Below, piece after piece: positions 1 through 7,020 of a DNA stretch of 8,930 nt. Within the stretch, counting starts at the first letter, position 1. The number at the start of each line of letters is the position of its first letter. A program made the position numbers and the translations under genes. The notes under the pieces are model-generated. The model was not told the origin of the DNA, did no database searches, and worked only from the letters and a program-made list of their open reading frames with translations. Location: positions 1 to 8,930 of the forward strand of contig JBKPCR010000181.1 of the NCBI GenBank assembly GCA_046727435.1. Direction: 5' to 3'. This DNA comes from CAVPRW01 sp046727435 [NCBI: bacterium] (GTDB lineage: Bacteria > Tectomicrobia > Entotheonellia > J063).

Positions 1-986
1 GCCTCGACGCGAAATCCACACCCCAAACTCCTCGATGACGTGCGACAGGTGCTCCGTGTGCACCACTACTCCATTCACACTGAGCGATCCTCTGTGGAGT
101 GGATCGTGCGATTCGTCCGTGTCCACCGCATGCGGTCTCGCAAAGACTTCTTCCCCGCTGAACCCACGATCGAGTCGTTCCTGACCGACCTGGCGGTGCA
201 TAGAAACGTCGCGGCCGCCACCCAGAGCCAGGCCACGAATGCCTTGGTGTTCCTCTACAAGCGCGTCCTCCACCACGCCATGGAGGGTAGTATCAACGCC
301 GTGCGTGCCGACAAGCAGATCAACGTCCCCGTGGTCATGACACGCGAAGCAGTCGCCGCCGTGATCTCTCTGCTGGACGGCACCGCCCAACTGGTGGCCA
401 AACTTCTCTACGGGAGCGGCTTGCGCATCATGGAAGCGGTCCGGCTCAGGGTCAAGGACATCGATGTTCAGATGAAGCCACTGACCATCCGTTCGCGCAA
501 GGGCAACAAAGACCGGTTCACCACTTTTCCCGTCACCCTGACGCCTCTGCTCCAGAACCACCTCGCCAGGGTAAAGACGTTACATCAGTAGGATTCGGCT
601 CAGGGGCATGGCGAGGTCTACCTGCCCCATGCGCTGGCTCGGAAGTCTCCGCATACTGCTACGGAATGGGGCTGGCCGTATGTCTTCCCCGCCCGGGACA
701 TCTCTGTAGACCCTCGTTCCGGTGTCACCCGCCGCCATTATGTTGACCCCAGCGTCATCCACAACGCCATCACGGTGGCGGTTCGCCGTGCTGGTCTGAC
801 GAAGACCATCAGCGCTCACACCTTTCGCCATGCCTTCGCCACGCACCTGCTCCAACGCGGTACCGACATCCGCACCATTCAGCAACTGCTCGGGCACAAC
901 GATCTTGCCACGACCATGATCGACACCCACATCTTGCGCCAGGTGGCCAGGGAGTTCCGAGCCCCCTGAACGACCTCGGTGTTTGA
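1..986 (+). pseudogene. intI: Integron integrase (IntI-family tyrosine recombinase), inactivated; 5' end outside window
   Basis: An active IntI recombines attC and attI sites to capture or shuffle gene cassettes. The same frame runs from position 1 to the stop at 967-969, interrupted by an amber TAG at 589-591 where family members read Gln (context LHQ-stop-DSAQGHG). Family-like sequence is already present before the first possible start (GTG at 40), so the gene probably begins upstream. Visible hallmarks are the first catalytic Arg in GSGLRIMEAVRL (424-426), the beta-hairpin Lys (499-501), HTFRH (His 817-819, Arg 826-828) and LLGHND (His 895-897). The IntI-specific insert is also present ([10 protein letters not shown], about 730-760). 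The nucleophilic Tyr of the TTMIYTH motif is Asp (GAC, 922-924). Near 943 one base appears lost: adding a G restores a family-like tail (GGQGVPSPL) ending at TGA 984-986. The family assignment is by recognition and strong; inactivity is inferred from the three lesions. Confidence 0.93.
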
Positions 987-1618
987 CTTTCTTGCTTGGG
1001 CTGCCTAACGAAAGAGCGTTTTTGCGGCGCAGAGCCAACACAACGCTGTTGCACGGAATCGCGGCTCCACCCGGTATGGAATTGTCAGACAGCCTGAGTC
1101 TTTGGGAGGCACATGCGTGCGATGATGGCGGGTAGAAGCATAGCCAGGGGATACTCCCCACCGTATGGAGGATGGGAAGACCGCTAGGGGGGACACAGCG
1201 GAAGTGGCCGAGGCATAGGGGGATGAGCACCGACCGTCGCTGGCGATGTTGGAGGCACTCCTCTTCGCGGAGGGCACAGCACCTCAGCGGGTCGCGGAAC
1301 CCTTCTGGCGGGGCACGCCGCCCCCCTGCACACCGCGCCCTGAGGCTCGTGCAGGTGGTTGCCCAGCAGGACCCCCAATGATGGCTGGACGTGGGAATTA
1401 CCTGCGTAGACTGTGGGACATAGAATCTACAGCTGTGGTCCACGGGGCAGACATGGGAGGACACACCGTGCGTGTCGTGTGATGAGACGCGCGTGCTACA
1501 TGAACAGGCCCGCTCTCAAGGTCGGTGACAAAGGGACGAGCATGCTGCGAGTCGAAGGTATCCGAGATCGTTTATCCCTCTGCTTGCTCTGTCACCTCAC
1601 TCTGCTGGCCTCCCAGCC
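987..1618. other. Gap between integrase pseudogene and ThDP gene; no supportable gene
   Basis: About 630 bases with no open frame that reads like a protein. Frames that stay open on either strand are rich in Arg, Pro, Cys and Trp, as expected for GC-rich shadow frames. A GCCTAAC heptamer at 1003-1009 fits the R'' core of an integron attC site (RYYYAAC), but I found no matching GTTRRRY partner downstream, so no attC is called. A 7-bp inverted repeat (CCTGCAC 1325-1331, GTGCAGG 1349-1355) is unassigned. The stretch may be decayed sequence following the dead integrase. Confidence 0.6.
1604..1617 (-). terminator. Short hairpin just after the ThDP gene stop, possible weak terminator
   Basis: Read on the minus strand, GCTGG-GAGG-CCAGC forms a 5-bp stem with a 4-base loop, starting one base after the TAA of the last gene in the operon. 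There is no T-run after it, so an intrinsic terminator is doubtful. It could act as a 3' stabilising hairpin or be chance. Confidence 0.2.
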
Positions 1619-3163
1619 TTACAACACCACCTCAATCAGCTGTGGCCCAGCCTCTGCCAGCCCGTGTTGCAACTGCCTGGTGAGGGACTCGCAGTCGGCA
1701 GCACGGCTGGCTGGAACGCCCATGCCCGTGGCCAATGCTACCCAATCGAGGTCCGGGCGACCGATTTCGAGCATGTCATTCGCCTTCTGTCCTGGTTTGC
1801 CGGCGCCGACATTATCGAACTCACCCTTGAGGATCTGGTAGGTGCGGTTGGCCCAGATCACTGCAGTGACGTCAAGCCCTTCACGGGCCATGGTCCAGAG
1901 CGCTTGCACCGTGTACATGCCGCTACCATCGCCAATGAGGGCGAGGACCTTGCGGTCCGGACAGGCGAGCGCCGCGCCCACCGCCACCGGCATGCCATAG
2001 CCGATCGACCCGCCCATATTCTGCAACCAATCATGCGGCGGTGCGCCAGTGGTGAGGGGATAGAAGCCGCGTCCCGTGGTCACCGACTCATCGACCACGA
2101 TGGCCTGCTCGGGGATGATGTTGCCGAGGACCGCACCGATCTTGTCCGGATCGAGTGCACCCGACGGCATGTCTGGCTTGAAGGGTTGCTGGATCGGGGC
2201 CTCTTTGAGCTTGGCGCCCACGGCATCTGCGAGCCGATCGAGGGCATCGATGGTGTCTTCTTCCGAGGTGGTGAGCGTGAAAATGGCACATCCTTCCGAC
2301 GTGAGCACGCTCGGCTGATTGGGATAGCCAAAGAAGGCCACAGGTGCTTTAGCACCAACGAGGATCAAGCGTTGCACGTCCTTCAGCACCTGTAATGCCT
2401 GGGGCACTGGATAGGGCAGCCGGTTCACTGGTACCCGCCCAGCACCACGTTGCACGCGCGCATTGGCCCCCTGCGCCAGAATGCGCGCGCCGGTCTTTTC
2501 GGCAATGGCACCGGCCAGCGCTAGCCCCTGCTCTTGCATCCCCTCGCCAGCCAGCAGGAGCATCGTCCCTGGACCTTGCGCCAGAAGCTGTGCTGCCTTT
2601 TTTACCGCGTCAGCCGCAGCTTTGGGCCGTATTGGAGTAGCTGGCACCTTGACCGGGCCACTCCCCTCATTCCAGGCCGTATCACCGGGGAGGATAAGGG
2701 TGGCGATGTGCCCAGGTGGCGTCGAGGCCATGGCAATGGCCGCGGCACCATCGGCCGCCACCATTTTCGCCTCCGTGGACGTCTTGACCCAGTGCGATAC
2801 GGGCCGTGCGATCCCTTCGATATCCGCGGTGAGTGGTGCGTCGTACTTGATATGATAGGACGCATGCTCCCCCACGATATTGACGATCCCTGAGTTCGCC
2901 TTCTTGGCGTTATGTAAATTGGCCAGCCCGTTTCCGAGCCCTGGTCCTAAGTGCAGGAGCGTCGCCGCTGGCCTCTCGCGCATGCGCCAATAGCCGTCGG
3001 CCGCCCCCGTCACCACGCCTTCGAATAGTGCGAGGACACAGCGCATGCCCTCAACCTTGTCGAGAGCCGCCACGAAATGCATTTCAGACGTGCCAGGGTT
3101 GGTGAAACATACGTTCACTCCGCCACCAACCAATGTGCGTACCAGGCTTTCTGCTCCATTCAT
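1619..3163 (-). CDS. Acetolactate synthase-like ThDP-dependent enzyme (IlvX/IlvB-type large-subunit homologue)
   Basis: Thiamine-diphosphate enzyme of the acetolactate synthase/benzoylformate decarboxylase superfamily, which decarboxylates a 2-oxoacid and transfers or releases the aldehyde unit; the substrate here is unknown. Residues below are counted from the ATG at 3172. The N-terminal PYR domain has NPGTSEMHF (25-33) and the conserved cofactor-activating Glu51 in ALFEG. A central domain follows (about 190-330). The C-terminal PP domain has SIGYGMP (389-395) and the ThDP/Mg motif GDG (414-416) with Asn442. At about 515 residues it is a little shorter than classical IlvB, and no IlvN-type small subunit is adjacent, so biosynthetic acetolactate synthase is unlikely. 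I chose the ATG at 3163 over 3172: related proteins start MNGAESLVRTL, and the AAGGA at 3173-3177 abuts the 3172 ATG but lies 9 bases from the 3163 one. No signal peptide. It is the last gene of a four-gene block, 25 bases after the NHL gene. Confidence 0.88.
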   Translation of the reverse strand: MNGAESLVRTLVGGGVNVCFTNPGTSEMHFVAALDKVEGMRCVLALFEGVVTGAADGYWRMRERPAATLLHLGPGLGNGLANLHNAKKANSGIVNIVGEHASYHIKYDAPLTADIEGIARPVSHWVKTSTEAKMVAADGAAAIAMASTPPGHIATLILPGDTAWNEGSGPVKVPATPIRPKAAADAVKKAAQLLAQGPGTMLLLAGEGMQEQGLALAGAIAEKTGARILAQGANARVQRGAGRVPVNRLPYPVPQALQVLKDVQRLILVGAKAPVAFFGYPNQPSVLTSEGCAIFTLTTSEEDTIDALDRLADAVGAKLKEAPIQQPFKPDMPSGALDPDKIGAVLGNIIPEQAIVVDESVTTGRGFYPLTTGAPPHDWLQNMGGSIGYGMPVAVGAALACPDRKVLALIGDGSGMYTVQALWTMAREGLDVTAVIWANRTYQILKGEFDNVGAGKPGQKANDMLEIGRPDLDWVALATGMGVPASRAADCESLTRQLQHGLAEAGPQLIEVVL

Positions 3164-3172
3164 GCTTGCCAT

Positions 3173-3177
3173 TCCTT
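3173..3177 (-). promoter_or_regulatory. Ribosome binding site AAGGA that decides the ThDP gene start
   Basis: Minus-strand AAGGA (in GAGAAGGA) directly touches the ATG at 3172, which is too close for normal use, and sits 9 bases from the ATG at 3163. This favours the shorter protein beginning MNGAES. Confidence 0.55.
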
Positions 3178-3188
3178 CTCACGATTTG

Positions 3189-4172
3189 CTATGCTCCATA
3201 GACGCGCTCGTAGATCTGGATACGGTGTCGGGAGTGTTCGGCCACGTAGAGCCGACCTGTGCCGTCAACCCGCACCGAGACCGGGCCCCAGAAGCGCTTT
3301 TCGGCCTCAAGGTCCGCCGCGCTCTGGCGCTTGGCGGCCACGTCTGGGCTGGCCTCGACGAACTCCTGAGCCCACTTGGAGAGGGTGGCGTTGCCGTGCA
3401 ACGTGGCCACGTGCACGCCGTCAGGCCGCAGGATTTGCACCCGTTCGTTCCCCCAGTCCGCGACGATGATGTGCCCGGCACGATCGATGCTGATCCCCGC
3501 TGGCCTGCGGAACTGGCCGTCGCCTGTGCCTGACGAGCCGATCGTCGCCAGGTAGCGGCCCTCGGCATCGAACACCTGCAGGCGGTCGTTACGCCAGTCC
3601 GATACGTAGACATTGTCCGCCGCATCCACCGTGACACCCCAAGGCATGTTGAGTTGACCGGCGCCGTTCCCAAACGAGCCCCACTTCATCACAAATCGCC
3701 CCTGCGGATCGAACTTTTGCAGGCGATGGTTGGCGGCATCCACCACAATGACGTTCCCCGCGGAGTCGAAGGCTATGCCAGCGGCGCGGTTGAAGCGGCC
3801 ATCGTCGGTGCCGGGACCGCCCCAACTGTGGATCAAGGTACCATCCTGGTCGAAGCACTGCACATCGTGGCGCCACTCGTCGCTGATCAGCAGTCGGCCG
3901 TGTGCATCGAGCACCATCGCATTGGGCCAGATGAGCTGTCCGGGTCCGGTGCCGTATGCACCCCAGTCGCCAAGGTAGTCCTCGTCCAGGGTGATGATGC
4001 CGATACGCAGCCCCCCGACCGGTGCATCGAAGATGTTGGAGCGGTTGAGAACAAACAGCCGCCCATCTCCAGTCGGTACCACATCGTACGGATTGCTCAT
4101 GCCACGTCCAAATTCGACGAACATGCCGATCGTCTGGCGGTAACGATAGGGATTCGCAACGGCGACGCTCAT
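3189..4172 (-). CDS. NHL-repeat six-bladed beta-propeller protein
   Basis: NHL propellers usually serve as binding scaffolds or, in some families, as lyase-type enzymes; no specific role is recognised here. Counting from the GTG at 4199, six blades can be traced, starting near residues 38, 92, 139, 186, 232 and 306. The NHL pattern is clear in GIAFDSAGNVIVVDAANHRL, GVTVDAADNVYVSDWRNDRL and GISIDRAGHIIVADWGNERV. A charged, probably helical insert (about 269-304) separates blades five and six. No signal peptide or membrane segment is seen, although many NHL proteins are exported. Two starts compete: GTG at 4199, overlapping the DUF1501 stop as GTGA but with no Shine-Dalgarno, and tandem ATGs at 4175 and 4172 behind GGAGG (4177-4181). 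I prefer the ATG at 4172 (327 residues, starting MSVAVANPYRYRQ). The gene sits between DUF1501 and the ThDP enzyme and is probably co-translated with both. Confidence 0.85.
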   Translation of the reverse strand: MSVAVANPYRYRQTIGMFVEFGRGMSNPYDVVPTGDGRLFVLNRSNIFDAPVGGLRIGIITLDEDYLGDWGAYGTGPGQLIWPNAMVLDAHGRLLISDEWRHDVQCFDQDGTLIHSWGGPGTDDGRFNRAAGIAFDSAGNVIVVDAANHRLQKFDPQGRFVMKWGSFGNGAGQLNMPWGVTVDAADNVYVSDWRNDRLQVFDAEGRYLATIGSSGTGDGQFRRPAGISIDRAGHIIVADWGNERVQILRPDGVHVATLHGNATLSKWAQEFVEASPDVAAKRQSAADLEAEKRFWGPVSVRVDGTGRLYVAEHSRHRIQIYERVYGA

Positions 4173-4176
4173 CATG

Positions 4177-4181
4177 CCTCC
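4177..4181 (-). promoter_or_regulatory. Ribosome binding site GGAGG that decides the NHL gene start
   Basis: Minus-strand GGAGG lies 1 base from the ATG at 4175 and 4 bases from the ATG at 4172, and inside the reading frame of the longer GTG-started version (4199). It supports initiation at the second ATG, although a translationally coupled GTG start at the DUF1501 stop remains possible. Confidence 0.5.
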
Positions 4182-4195
4182 TACTAACCCCGCGA

Positions 4196-5365
4196 TCACA
4201 CGAACGCAAACTGTTCGAAAGTGCCGTTGACGATCGGTTTGGCCTCGACGGCGAACCAGCGTTCCAGGATCGTGCTGTAGGTTGAGCGGAAGTCGTTAGT
4301 GTAGGTCAGGTTGCCCAGTATCAGGTCGACATCGCGCAGCGAGGAATATTCCCCGTACATCCCGCCCTTGACCGCGTCACCAAGCACGAAGGCGATGCCA
4401 CCGGCGCCATGGTCTGTACCAGAGCCATTATCGCGCACACGGCGGCCGAACTCAGACCAGAGCAGCATGATCACGTCATCGGCCGCCTCGTGGGTTCGAA
4501 GGTCGGCGAAGAATGCTGCGACGGCTTCGGAGACGTCGCGCCATAGCTGCGCATGCACCGCCAGTTGGGTCCCATGGGTATCGAAGCCATTATGCGCCGT
4601 GTAGAAGACGCGCGTTCCGAGGTCCGCGAGCTTCACCTGGGCTACACCACGGAGGCTCTGACCGATCGACGTCTTTGGATAGCTCACTGAAGAGCGATAC
4701 TTTTCCACTGCGGTGCGCAGGATCGTCGCGCCTTTCTGGGCGTCGAGACCGGTTTGCCCCATGTAGCGCAGCACCTCACCCACGGAATCAGGCGTCTGGT
4801 GCATCGGCACCGGCGGCAGGCCCTGGTCGTTCCAGCCGTCGTCATACATCCACGAGAAGACTTCCAGCGCAGCCTGGCGTTGCACGCTCGACAGGTTGGT
4901 CAGCAGTCCGTAGGAGTCCAATTCCGCCACCGAGGCCACCGGCACGCCGGCCAACGAGAGGGCTCGCGGCAACCCCCGGCCGAAGCTCACGGCGGTCAAC
5001 ACGTTATCGGCCTGCGGATCCAGGTCGCGCACCAGCTTGCCGAGCCAGCCATCAGTCGCCATGGTCTCGGGTTGGGCGGTATACCAGATGTCCATCGAAC
5101 GGAAATGCGAATAGTCCGGCTTGGGATAGCCGATACCATTGACGATCGCCATCTTCCCCTGGTCCCAGAACGGTTTGAGCCCAGCCATGCTGGGGTGGAA
5201 GCCGTAGTCATCGTCGATGGGCAGGACCTGATCCTCAGGAACCCGGACCGTCGGACGCTGGTCGTAGTAGAGTGGGTTGCCGTAGGGAACAACCGTGTTC
5301 AAGGCATCGTTGCCGCCGGTGAGCTGCAGCACCACCAGCGTGGGTGGTTTGCGGGGCATCATCAT
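4196..5365 (-). CDS. DUF1501 family protein (alkaline-phosphatase-like fold), without export signal
   Basis: Member of DUF1501, a family of unknown activity related in fold to alkaline phosphatases and sulfatases. Visible hallmarks are LQLTGGNDALNTVVPY (13-28) with the conserved GGND, FHPSMAGLKPFWDQG (56-70), YSHFRSMDIW (85-94), FDTHGTQ (261-267), SEFGRRVRDNGSGTDHG (304-320) and a C-terminal NDFRSTYSTILERWF (357-371). Asp20, His264, Asp312 and His319 are candidate metal or catalytic residues by family position; this is inference. DUF1501 proteins commonly carry a twin-arginine leader, but this one begins MMMPRKPPTLVVLQLTGG, entering the fold almost at once, so it is probably cytoplasmic. The start at 5365, the first of three ATGs in a row, has GGAG 8 bases upstream. 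It follows DUF1800 by 40 bases and overlaps or closely precedes the NHL gene. Confidence 0.92.
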   Translation of the reverse strand: MMMPRKPPTLVVLQLTGGNDALNTVVPYGNPLYYDQRPTVRVPEDQVLPIDDDYGFHPSMAGLKPFWDQGKMAIVNGIGYPKPDYSHFRSMDIWYTAQPETMATDGWLGKLVRDLDPQADNVLTAVSFGRGLPRALSLAGVPVASVAELDSYGLLTNLSSVQRQAALEVFSWMYDDGWNDQGLPPVPMHQTPDSVGEVLRYMGQTGLDAQKGATILRTAVEKYRSSVSYPKTSIGQSLRGVAQVKLADLGTRVFYTAHNGFDTHGTQLAVHAQLWRDVSEAVAAFFADLRTHEAADDVIMLLWSEFGRRVRDNGSGTDHGAGGIAFVLGDAVKGGMYGEYSSLRDVDLILGNLTYTNDFRSTYSTILERWFAVEAKPIVNGTFEQFAFV

Positions 5366-5368
5366 CGT

Positions 5369-5381
5369 CGAAGCTCCTTCG
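5369..5381 (-). promoter_or_regulatory. Small hairpin over the DUF1501 ribosome binding site
   Basis: On the minus strand CGAAG-GAG-CTTCG can fold into a 5-bp stem with a 3-base loop that contains the GGAG of the DUF1501 Shine-Dalgarno. It could lower initiation unless ribosomes arriving from DUF1800 open it. The stem is short, so chance is a real alternative. Confidence 0.25.
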
Positions 5382-5405
5382 TTCGATTTTCCCTCTCCCG
5401 ACTGA

Positions 5406-6803
5406 CTATGCCATCTGGAATTCCCGGGTAGCGGCGATCAGCGACAGCAGCTCACCCACACGTTGCTCGGCCGCATGATTTCCCCGATCGAGGTGCAGAG
5501 GGCCATCCCGACTGACGGATCTGACCAGCGCCGCCCACGTCTTGGCGCTCACGGCGAGCGGACCGAGCAGGTCGAGGCAGCCGTCGACGAAGCGTTCTGG
5601 GGACAACTCGCCTTGCACCCGCAGGCGTTCGATGAGGCGCTGCACGCCTGGCTTGCTAATGTCCCCGAGCTGCTTGGCACCGAAGTTCACCCGTTCGACC
5701 AGGCAGCCGGTATCAATCCATTCCTTACCCGTGTGCCAGCCCTCGACACTTGGCGGGTTCAGCAGGTCCTGCCCCATGTAGCGGCACTCCAGCGAGATCT
5801 CTCCGAATCCCGGCTGTGGAGCTGCGTAATCGCCGACGAGGCGCGTGATGCCGACCACGTGCTCGGCTGGGTTCTTGACCTTGGCATAGTATGCCTGCTC
5901 CGAGCGAAAGAAGGGCGACAGAAACAAGGCCCGCAGCATGGCACGGATATTATACTGTGATTCGTGGTACACGGAGGCCAGATACTCGATGGCGTCAGGA
6001 TCGGGGTGGTCGGCGACAAAGAAGAGATACAGGCGTTTGGCGAGGAATCGGCTCGTCGCAGGGTGGCGCACGATGATGTCGATGATATCCGTGCCGTCGA
6101 AGGGGCCAGACTCTCCGAGGAACTCCTTCTCGCAGTCATCGTGGCGGTCCGGCCGGAAGTCGAAGGCCCAGCGGAAGCGGCCATAAGGCTTGACCCCCGG
6201 CACCGTCTCTTTGAAGGTCCAGCCAGTAAAGGCCCGTGCGCAATTCTTGACGTCATCCTCGGTATAGGTTCCGATGCCCATCGAAAAGAGTTCGAGTAGC
6301 TCACGGCCATAATTCTCGTTGTGCACATCTTTCGTGTTGAGCTGGTTGTCCAGCCAGAAAAGCATGGCGGGGTCTTTCGACAGCTCGATCAGGATTGTCC
6401 GGAAATCGCTGAGCGCCATACGGCGAAAGGTGGCGATCTGGCTCGCCATCTGGAGAGGGCTCTCGACCTTGGAGTTCCCCGTCGCGAACAGGCAATGCCA
6501 GAAGAGCACCATCTTCTCCTCCAGCGGGCGCTGCGTGTGGATCATGCGCCATACCCATGCTGCCGCTGCGACATCCACTTTACGGGTTTCATGAAAATCG
6601 GGGAAGGAGCGGAAGAGTATGTCTTCCTCAAGGTCTGGGGCCTGTTCGGGGTTGAGGAGAGCGTCTAGCGTAGCCTCGTATCCTTTCGTGAGCGCGGCCT
6701 CAAGTTCGTCACGAGTTGCCCCAAAACCGGCACGCCGGAATAGGTGACCCATGAGCTCGATCTGCCTGAGCTGTCGCACCGGTGCAGAACCGTTGACTGC
6801 CAT
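5406..6803 (-). CDS. DUF1800 family protein, first gene of the operon, without export signal
   Basis: Member of DUF1800, a family of unknown biochemical function whose genes very often sit beside DUF1501 genes, as here. Visible hallmarks are HLFRRAGFGAT (20-30), the helical segment EEKMVLFWHCLFATGNSKV (95-113), NENYGRELLELFSMGIG (162-178) followed by TEDDVKNCARAFTGW (181-195), and the C-terminal PPSVEGWHTGKEWI (350-363), a variant of the family's PP-x-GW motif. At 465 residues the length is normal for the family. The N-terminus has no hydrophobic or twin-arginine leader, so a cytoplasmic location is inferred. The ATG at 6803 has GGAGG at 6811-6815 with 7 bases spacing, a near-ideal arrangement. 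It is the promoter-proximal gene of the four-gene minus-strand block, and its TAG lies 40 bases before DUF1501. Confidence 0.92.
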   Translation of the reverse strand: MAVNGSAPVRQLRQIELMGHLFRRAGFGATRDELEAALTKGYEATLDALLNPEQAPDLEEDILFRSFPDFHETRKVDVAAAAWVWRMIHTQRPLEEKMVLFWHCLFATGNSKVESPLQMASQIATFRRMALSDFRTILIELSKDPAMLFWLDNQLNTKDVHNENYGRELLELFSMGIGTYTEDDVKNCARAFTGWTFKETVPGVKPYGRFRWAFDFRPDRHDDCEKEFLGESGPFDGTDIIDIIVRHPATSRFLAKRLYLFFVADHPDPDAIEYLASVYHESQYNIRAMLRALFLSPFFRSEQAYYAKVKNPAEHVVGITRLVGDYAAPQPGFGEISLECRYMGQDLLNPPSVEGWHTGKEWIDTGCLVERVNFGAKQLGDISKPGVQRLIERLRVQGELSPERFVDGCLDLLGPLAVSAKTWAALVRSVSRDGPLHLDRGNHAAEQRVGELLSLIAATREFQMA

Positions 6804-6851
6804 GGGATGTCCTCCACCTCAGAGCCAATAGCGCATGTAGATATGTGGGCT

Positions 6852-6880
6852 ACGGTAGAACACTCTGTCATGATTGTCAA
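6852..6880 (-). promoter_or_regulatory. Candidate sigma-70 promoter for the four-gene operon
   Basis: On the minus strand a perfect -35 hexamer TTGACA (6875-6880) is followed, after exactly 17 bases, by TACCGT (6852-6857), which matches the TATAAT -10 box at three of six positions including its first two and last bases. Transcription would start near 6845, about 40 bases before the DUF1800 ATG. The -10 box is weak, so an activator may be required, or the -35 match may be fortuitous. Confidence 0.5.
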
Positions 6881-6912
6881 CGCCGCGTGCACTGATGACG
6901 CGCGATTCTATT

Positions 6913-6946
6913 CCCCCTCTCCCGCCGGGAGAGGGCGGGGTGAGGG
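6913..6946. repeat. GC-rich palindromic element of dispersed-repeat type
   Basis: A perfect 9-bp stem, CCCTCTCCC (6915-6923) with GGGAGAGGG (6927-6935), encloses a 3-base loop GCC and is followed by CGGGGTGAGGG (6936-6946). This hairpin-plus-GGGTGAGGG pattern resembles short intergenic repeats seen in many copies in several proteobacterial genomes. Only one copy is in the window, so its repetitive nature is inferred. It could also slow transcription leaving hsdR, but there is no T-run. Confidence 0.55.
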
Positions 6947-7020
6947 CCAGGCAGAGCCCGGGAGAGCGCATATGAGAGTCGGCGTGAGGACCAAGCCATA
7001 CGGCTATGACGCAGGGGCAA

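Noticed and set aside
580-1464. Long minus-strand open frame of 294 codons
   Set aside because: Its second half is antisense to the integrase pseudogene, and the first half is Cys/Arg/Pro-rich with no recognisable domain.
987-1618. Complete attC site or cassette array
   Set aside because: Only one core heptamer is present and no GTTRRRY partner was found.
1664-2395. Plus-strand open frame of 243 codons
   Set aside because: It is antisense to the ThDP enzyme gene, whose domain motifs are clear; His/Arg-rich composition is typical of a GC-rich shadow.
4754-5431. Plus-strand open frame of 225 codons
   Set aside because: Antisense shadow of DUF1501; no motif and His/Arg/Gln-rich composition.
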